Shown here in pieces: positions 60,230-64,000 of a DNA stretch of 64,000 bases. The stretch covers positions 1-64,000 of the forward strand of contig CABYOT010000005.1 of assembly GCA_902520695.1 (NCBI GenBank), written 5' to 3'. How positions within the stretch are numbered: position 1 is the first letter of the stretch; each line of letters starts with the position of its first letter. The stretch is from an uncultured Pelagibacteraceae bacterium. Lineage in GTDB: Bacteria; Pseudomonadota; Alphaproteobacteria; Pelagibacterales; Pelagibacteraceae. A program made the position numbers and the translations under genes. The notes under the pieces were generated by a model. It had not been told where the DNA came from. It saw only the letters and a list, made by a program, of their open reading frames with translations, and searched no databases.

Positions 60230-61471
60230 TTAAGCAAATCTAACTGAACTGTAAGGCTTTAAATCCATATTAGTATTTTCATTTGCAATCATACCAGACA
60301 CTATTTTTCCAGAAATTGCACCTAAAGTCCATCCTAAATGATGATGACCAAATGAGTAAAATACATTTTTATAATTTTTTGATGGTCCAATTATTGGTAA
60401 AAAATCTGGCAGTGTAGGCCTAAACCCTAACCACTCATCTTTGTGCTCAGGCAAACCGTCAAGCATATCCTTTGCATTTAAAATTAAGTTTTTGATCCTG
60501 GATTTTGATAAAGCATTTTCTAAACCGCCAAACTCCACAGTACCAACTACTCTTAACCCTTGATCCATTGGTGACATTCCAAACCCTCTGTTTGAATAAA
60601 CCACCGGTCTAGAAATTAAATGATCAAAATCTTTAAAATGAACATGATACCCTCTTTCGGTATCCAGTGGAATATTTTCATGAAGTTTATCAGTAAGTTT
60701 TTTTGAAAACGCACCACATGCAATAACCAATTTATCAAAAACAAATCTCTGGGTTTCCGATCTTAATACAGGTTTTTCCTCATCAAAATTCAAATCTTGG
60801 ATATTTAGTTTTAAAAACTTTCCACCTTTTTTAATAAAATTTTCAAATAGCTTTATTAATATTTTTTTTGGATTTCTTGCATGTCTTGCATAATCATAGA
60901 AAACACCTCCATGATAAAATGGTTTTAAATTTGGTTCCAAGTCATGTATTTCTTGTTTATTAACTACTTGTTGTTTAACGCCTAGATCGTCTCTAATTTT
61001 TATTTCTAATTCTCTACTTTTTAAATTTTTTTCATTCCAGACATATAAAATTCCATTATTTTCAACTAAACCCTCTAGATCTATCTCTTCGAATAATTCA
61101 TCATAAGCCAGTAATGATTGATCTAAAATTTGATGCATATTTTTTGCGGTATGCATCATTTTATTATTAGTACAATTCATTAAAAATTTTGAAAACCAAG
61201 GGATCATTTTTGGAACATAATTCCATTTAAGTGCCAAAGGTCCTCTTGAGCTCATAAGCATTGATGGAACATCACTTACAATATCTGGCCTGTTTAAAGG
61301 AACTGATGCATAAGGAGAAAAATGACCTGCATTACCATAAGAGGCTGCATTTCCAGGTTCATCTCTATCGAACAAAATTACTTGATAGCCTTTTTTTTGA
61401 AGAAAAAGAGCATTGCATACTCCTTGAATTCCTGCTCCTATTATACCAACTTTTAAAATTTTTTCTGACAC
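60230..61471 (-). CDS. FAD-dependent D-amino-acid dehydrogenase (DadA-like)
   Basis: VGIIGAGIQGVCNALFLQKKGYQVILFDRDEPGNAASYGNAGHFSP, WLGFRPTLPDFLPIIGPS. Confidence 0.88.
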   Translation of the reverse strand: MSEKILKVGIIGAGIQGVCNALFLQKKGYQVILFDRDEPGNAASYGNAGHFSPYASVPLNRPDIVSDVPSMLMSSRGPLALKWNYVPKMIPWFSKFLMNCTNNKMMHTAKNMHQILDQSLLAYDELFEEIDLEGLVENNGILYVWNEKNLKSRELEIKIRDDLGVKQQVVNKQEIHDLEPNLKPFYHGGVFYDYARHARNPKKILIKLFENFIKKGGKFLKLNIQDLNFDEEKPVLRSETQRFVFDKLVIACGAFSKKLTDKLHENIPLDTERGYHVHFKDFDHLISRPVVYSNRGFGMSPMDQGLRVVGTVEFGGLENALSKSRIKNLILNAKDMLDGLPEHKDEWLGFRPTLPDFLPIIGPSKNYKNVFYSFGHHHLGWTLGAISGKIVSGMIANENTNMDLKPYSSVRFA

Positions 61472-61544
61472 AGGAGAAATATAGTTGGTGGGTTAAATTA
61501 TAATAGATGTTATTTGATCGCGGTGGATAACTGTTTACATTATC

Positions 61545-62675
61545 TTAATTGCCGATCGGATCTCGACTGTAAATTTTGCAGCTCATTACAATACTTAAAC
61601 CTAGCATTATTGATAACATAGATGATCCTCCGTATGACATGATAGGTAGTGGTGCTCCAACGATTGGCAACAAACCAACTACCATGGCTATATTTACAAA
61701 AATATATAAGAATAAAGCAGATGCAAAACCATAACAGTATAGTTTTGCAAAAAATGATCTGCTAGAAAAACCAATCCTTATTATTCTATAAATTAATAAA
61801 GTGTATAATAAAATTAGAAGCATTGAACCAACAAAGCCAAATTCTTCAGAAAAAAGAGTAAAAATAAAATCAGTGTGTTTTTCAGGTAAGAATTCAAGAT
61901 AACTTTGTGTGCCCTGCAAGAAACCTTTACCTAACAATCCTCCTGAACCAATTGCTATTTTAGATTGAATTATTTGATAACCTGCACCCAAAGGGTCTCT
62001 GTCTGGATTAAAAAAAGTTAATATTCTTGATTTTTGATATGGTTTTAAAATCGAAATTACAAAAGGTAATGAGACTAACAATATTAATCCTGAATATATA
62101 AAATATCTTAATTTAAGTCCTGCTAACCAAATAATAGCCAACCCACTTCCTGCTATTAAAATTGCTGTTCCTAAATCAGGTTGAGTTATAACTAAATAGC
62201 AAGGTATCAACAAAAGTATGATTGGTTGTAATAAATATTTGTAACTTTGAATATCTGAGCTTTGAATACGATGGTAATATCTTGCAAAACAAACTATTAT
62301 TGCAATCTTCATTAGTTCTGAAGGCTGAAGGTTCATTATGAAAAGACTTATCCATCGTTTAGATCCTGATGCTGAAATTCCAAAAAAAATTACAAGTAAT
62401 AGAAGTAAAATTCCTAGAATATAAAAAATATATGCCTGCCTATACCAAAATGAAACTCTTACAAATGACAGAACTAAAAACATAGAAAAAAATACTAGAA
62501 ATCTAGTTAGATGATTTTTAGTATAAAAAGAAAAGTTCCCACTTTCTGTAGAATAAATTGAAAAAACACTTATTGAACCAATTAGAGCAACAATTATTAT
62601 TAAAAAGTAATCAATAGCTCTCAGTTTATCAAGAAATGAATAGCTAGTAGAATTTAGTGATGTTGAAAGTATCAT
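61545..62675 (-). CDS. rodA: Rod-shape-determining SEDS glycosyltransferase
   Basis: LQPSELMKIAIIV, TQPDLGTAILI, GSGGLLGKGFLQGTQSYLEFLPEKHTDFIFTLFSEEFGFVG, PIMSYGGSSML. Confidence 0.95.
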   Translation of the reverse strand: MILSTSLNSTSYSFLDKLRAIDYFLIIIVALIGSISVFSIYSTESGNFSFYTKNHLTRFLVFFSMFLVLSFVRVSFWYRQAYIFYILGILLLLLVIFFGISASGSKRWISLFIMNLQPSELMKIAIIVCFARYYHRIQSSDIQSYKYLLQPIILLLIPCYLVITQPDLGTAILIAGSGLAIIWLAGLKLRYFIYSGLILLVSLPFVISILKPYQKSRILTFFNPDRDPLGAGYQIIQSKIAIGSGGLLGKGFLQGTQSYLEFLPEKHTDFIFTLFSEEFGFVGSMLLILLYTLLIYRIIRIGFSSRSFFAKLYCYGFASALFLYIFVNIAMVVGLLPIVGAPLPIMSYGGSSMLSIMLGLSIVMSCKIYSRDPIGN

Positions 62676-64000
62676 GCAATATTTTTTAAATCTTTTCTAA
62701 TTTTTTCTCTTAATTCATGCCTATCTAAAATTTTTTTTATTAATTTGTTTGCTAATGGAGCGGCTGCTTTACTACCAGAGCCTCCATGCTCTATCAAAAC
62801 ACTAAGGGAATACCTTGGTTTATCATAAGGCGCAAATGCAATAAATAAAGCATGATCTCTACTTTTATATTCTATCTCTTCAAGGTCTAAATCAAGCTCT
62901 CTATCTTGATCAGTAATTCTTTTAACTTGAGAAGTTCCAGTTTTTCCAGCAAACTTGTATTTATCTTCTTTGTGCCTAGATCTGAAGGAGGTTCCAAATT
63001 GTTCATTTGTTGATCCATACATTGCATCTAAAACAAACTTTAAATTATTTTGATTTCTATAAAGTCTTTCATAGTATTTAAATTCGTGATCTTTCAGAAT
63101 ATTTTGACTTACAGATTTATTTTTTTCACTTTCAATTTTTGATTTAATAGCATCTAAATTTATTTCTTTATCATAAATTAAATTTGGCTTAATTTTATAG
63201 CCTCCATTAGCCAACTGCGCTGTCATCAAACATAATTGAAGTGGAGTGGTCTGAATGTAACCCTGTCCTATTCCAGTAATTACAGTTTCGCCAAGATACC
63301 AAGACTGTTCTAAAACTTGTTTTTTCCATTTCGTTGAGGGGACAATTCCTTTTTTTTCTTCTGAAAAAAAATCTTCTAAGACTTTTGAGCCTAGACCATA
63401 TCTTTTTGCAATTAATGAGAGTTTATCTACACCTAAAAGCCTTGCGACTTCATAAAAATAAATATCACATGACTGTTTAATGGCATTTCTCATACTCATC
63501 CATCCATGACCATTTTTTTTCCAACAATGATATCTTTCTCCATACAATTCATATGGATGATCATGGCCTTTACAGTTTACTTTAAACTTTGTGTCTACTA
63601 TCCCATATTCTAGTGCAGCAAGTGCAACTAAGGGTTTTATAGTTGATCCAGGAGAATATAATCCAGCTAATGATTTATTTAGTAAAGGTCTTAACTTATC
63701 ATTTTTAATTTCATTCCAATCTTTAGTACTTATTCCATGCGTAAACTTATTAGGATCGAAGGTTGGGGACGATGCCATAGTAATTACTTCACCTGTGTAT
63801 ATATCCATAACACATATTGAGCCTGCCTGATTTTTTAATAACTCTTGAGCCAATTGCTGAATTTCCAGGTCAATGGTCGTTCTTAAATTTTCACCTTGAG
63901 TTTCTTTATTATAACTAATTTCACTTATTTTTTTTCCTGATGCATTTACTTCATATCTTTTAGTTCCATGATTTCCTATTAGGTCAGTATCTTTTGAATT
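62672..64000 (-). CDS. mrdA: Penicillin-binding protein 2 (N-terminus beyond window edge)
   Basis: SPGSTIKP active site, KQSCDIYFYE, AGKTGTSQVKR; frame continues open to base 64000 (TTIDLEIQQLAQELLKNQ), so 63853 is not the true start. Confidence 0.94.
   Translation of the reverse strand, partial: NSKDTDLIGNHGTKRYEVNASGKKISEISYNKETQGENLRTTIDLEIQQLAQELLKNQAGSICVMDIYTGEVITMASSPTFDPNKFTHGISTKDWNEIKNDKLRPLLNKSLAGLYSPGSTIKPLVALAALEYGIVDTKFKVNCKGHDHPYELYGERYHCWKKNGHGWMSMRNAIKQSCDIYFYEVARLLGVDKLSLIAKRYGLGSKVLEDFFSEEKKGIVPSTKWKKQVLEQSWYLGETVITGIGQGYIQTTPLQLCLMTAQLANGGYKIKPNLIYDKEINLDAIKSKIESEKNKSVSQNILKDHEFKYYERLYRNQNNLKFVLDAMYGSTNEQFGTSFRSRHKEDKYKFAGKTGTSQVKRITDQDRELDLDLEEIEYKSRDHALFIAFAPYDKPRYSLSVLIEHGGSGSKAAAPLANKLIKKILDRHELREKIRKDLKNIA

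Noticed and set aside
1-64000. CRISPR array, transposon, prophage, toxin-antitoxin or defence island
   Set aside because: No regularly spaced repeats, transposase, integrase, phage structural, nuclease or TA-like proteins were seen; content is metabolic throughout.
1-64000. tRNA or rRNA genes
   Set aside because: Intergenic gaps are short and none shows a recognisable T-arm or rRNA segment; tRNAscan-SE/Infernal would be needed to be certain.

Overview
AT-rich, very densely coded window of alphaproteobacterial type. Gene content and compactness look like SAR11/Pelagibacterales; this is inference from style, not a search. Nearly all of it is metabolic and transport genes, with no CRISPR, IS element, prophage, rRNA or tRNA that I could recognise. 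The left half (about 1-34.7 kb) is dominated by quaternary-amine/one-carbon catabolism. It has two homocysteine S-methyltransferase paralogues, a divergently split glycine-betaine-type ABC transporter (proV | proWW-proX) with a fused double permease, a second proV, a gamma-butyrobetaine hydroxylase-like enzyme, a carnitine dehydrogenase-like enzyme, a BKACE-family enzyme and a CdhB-like thioesterase. It also has a GMC (choline dehydrogenase-like) oxidoreductase and two LLM-flavoenzyme + alpha/beta-hydrolase modules, one in an operon with a TPP enzyme, an AA_synth (PF06684-like) protein and an aldehyde dehydrogenase. The middle (35.6-49.3 kb) carries two complete branched-chain/amide-type (Liv) ABC systems interleaved with a CsiD/GlaH-like glutarate hydroxylase, a divergent ProC-like reductase, AzlCD and a secreted pentapeptide-repeat protein. 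The right part has DUF2805 and glutaredoxin genes, a DUF1479 dioxygenase, an intimin/inverse-autotransporter-like beta-barrel coupled to a secreted orphan protein, MsrB, an HDAC-family deacetylase, a fused indolepyruvate ferredoxin oxidoreductase, a DadA-like oxidase, and the core cell-shape genes rodA-mrdA at the edge. Best leads: the gamma-butyrobetaine-to-glycine-betaine island, the LLM/TPP/AA_synth operon with a structured leader, the barrel + secreted orphan pair, and a nested-dyad intergenic element at 50042-50106.
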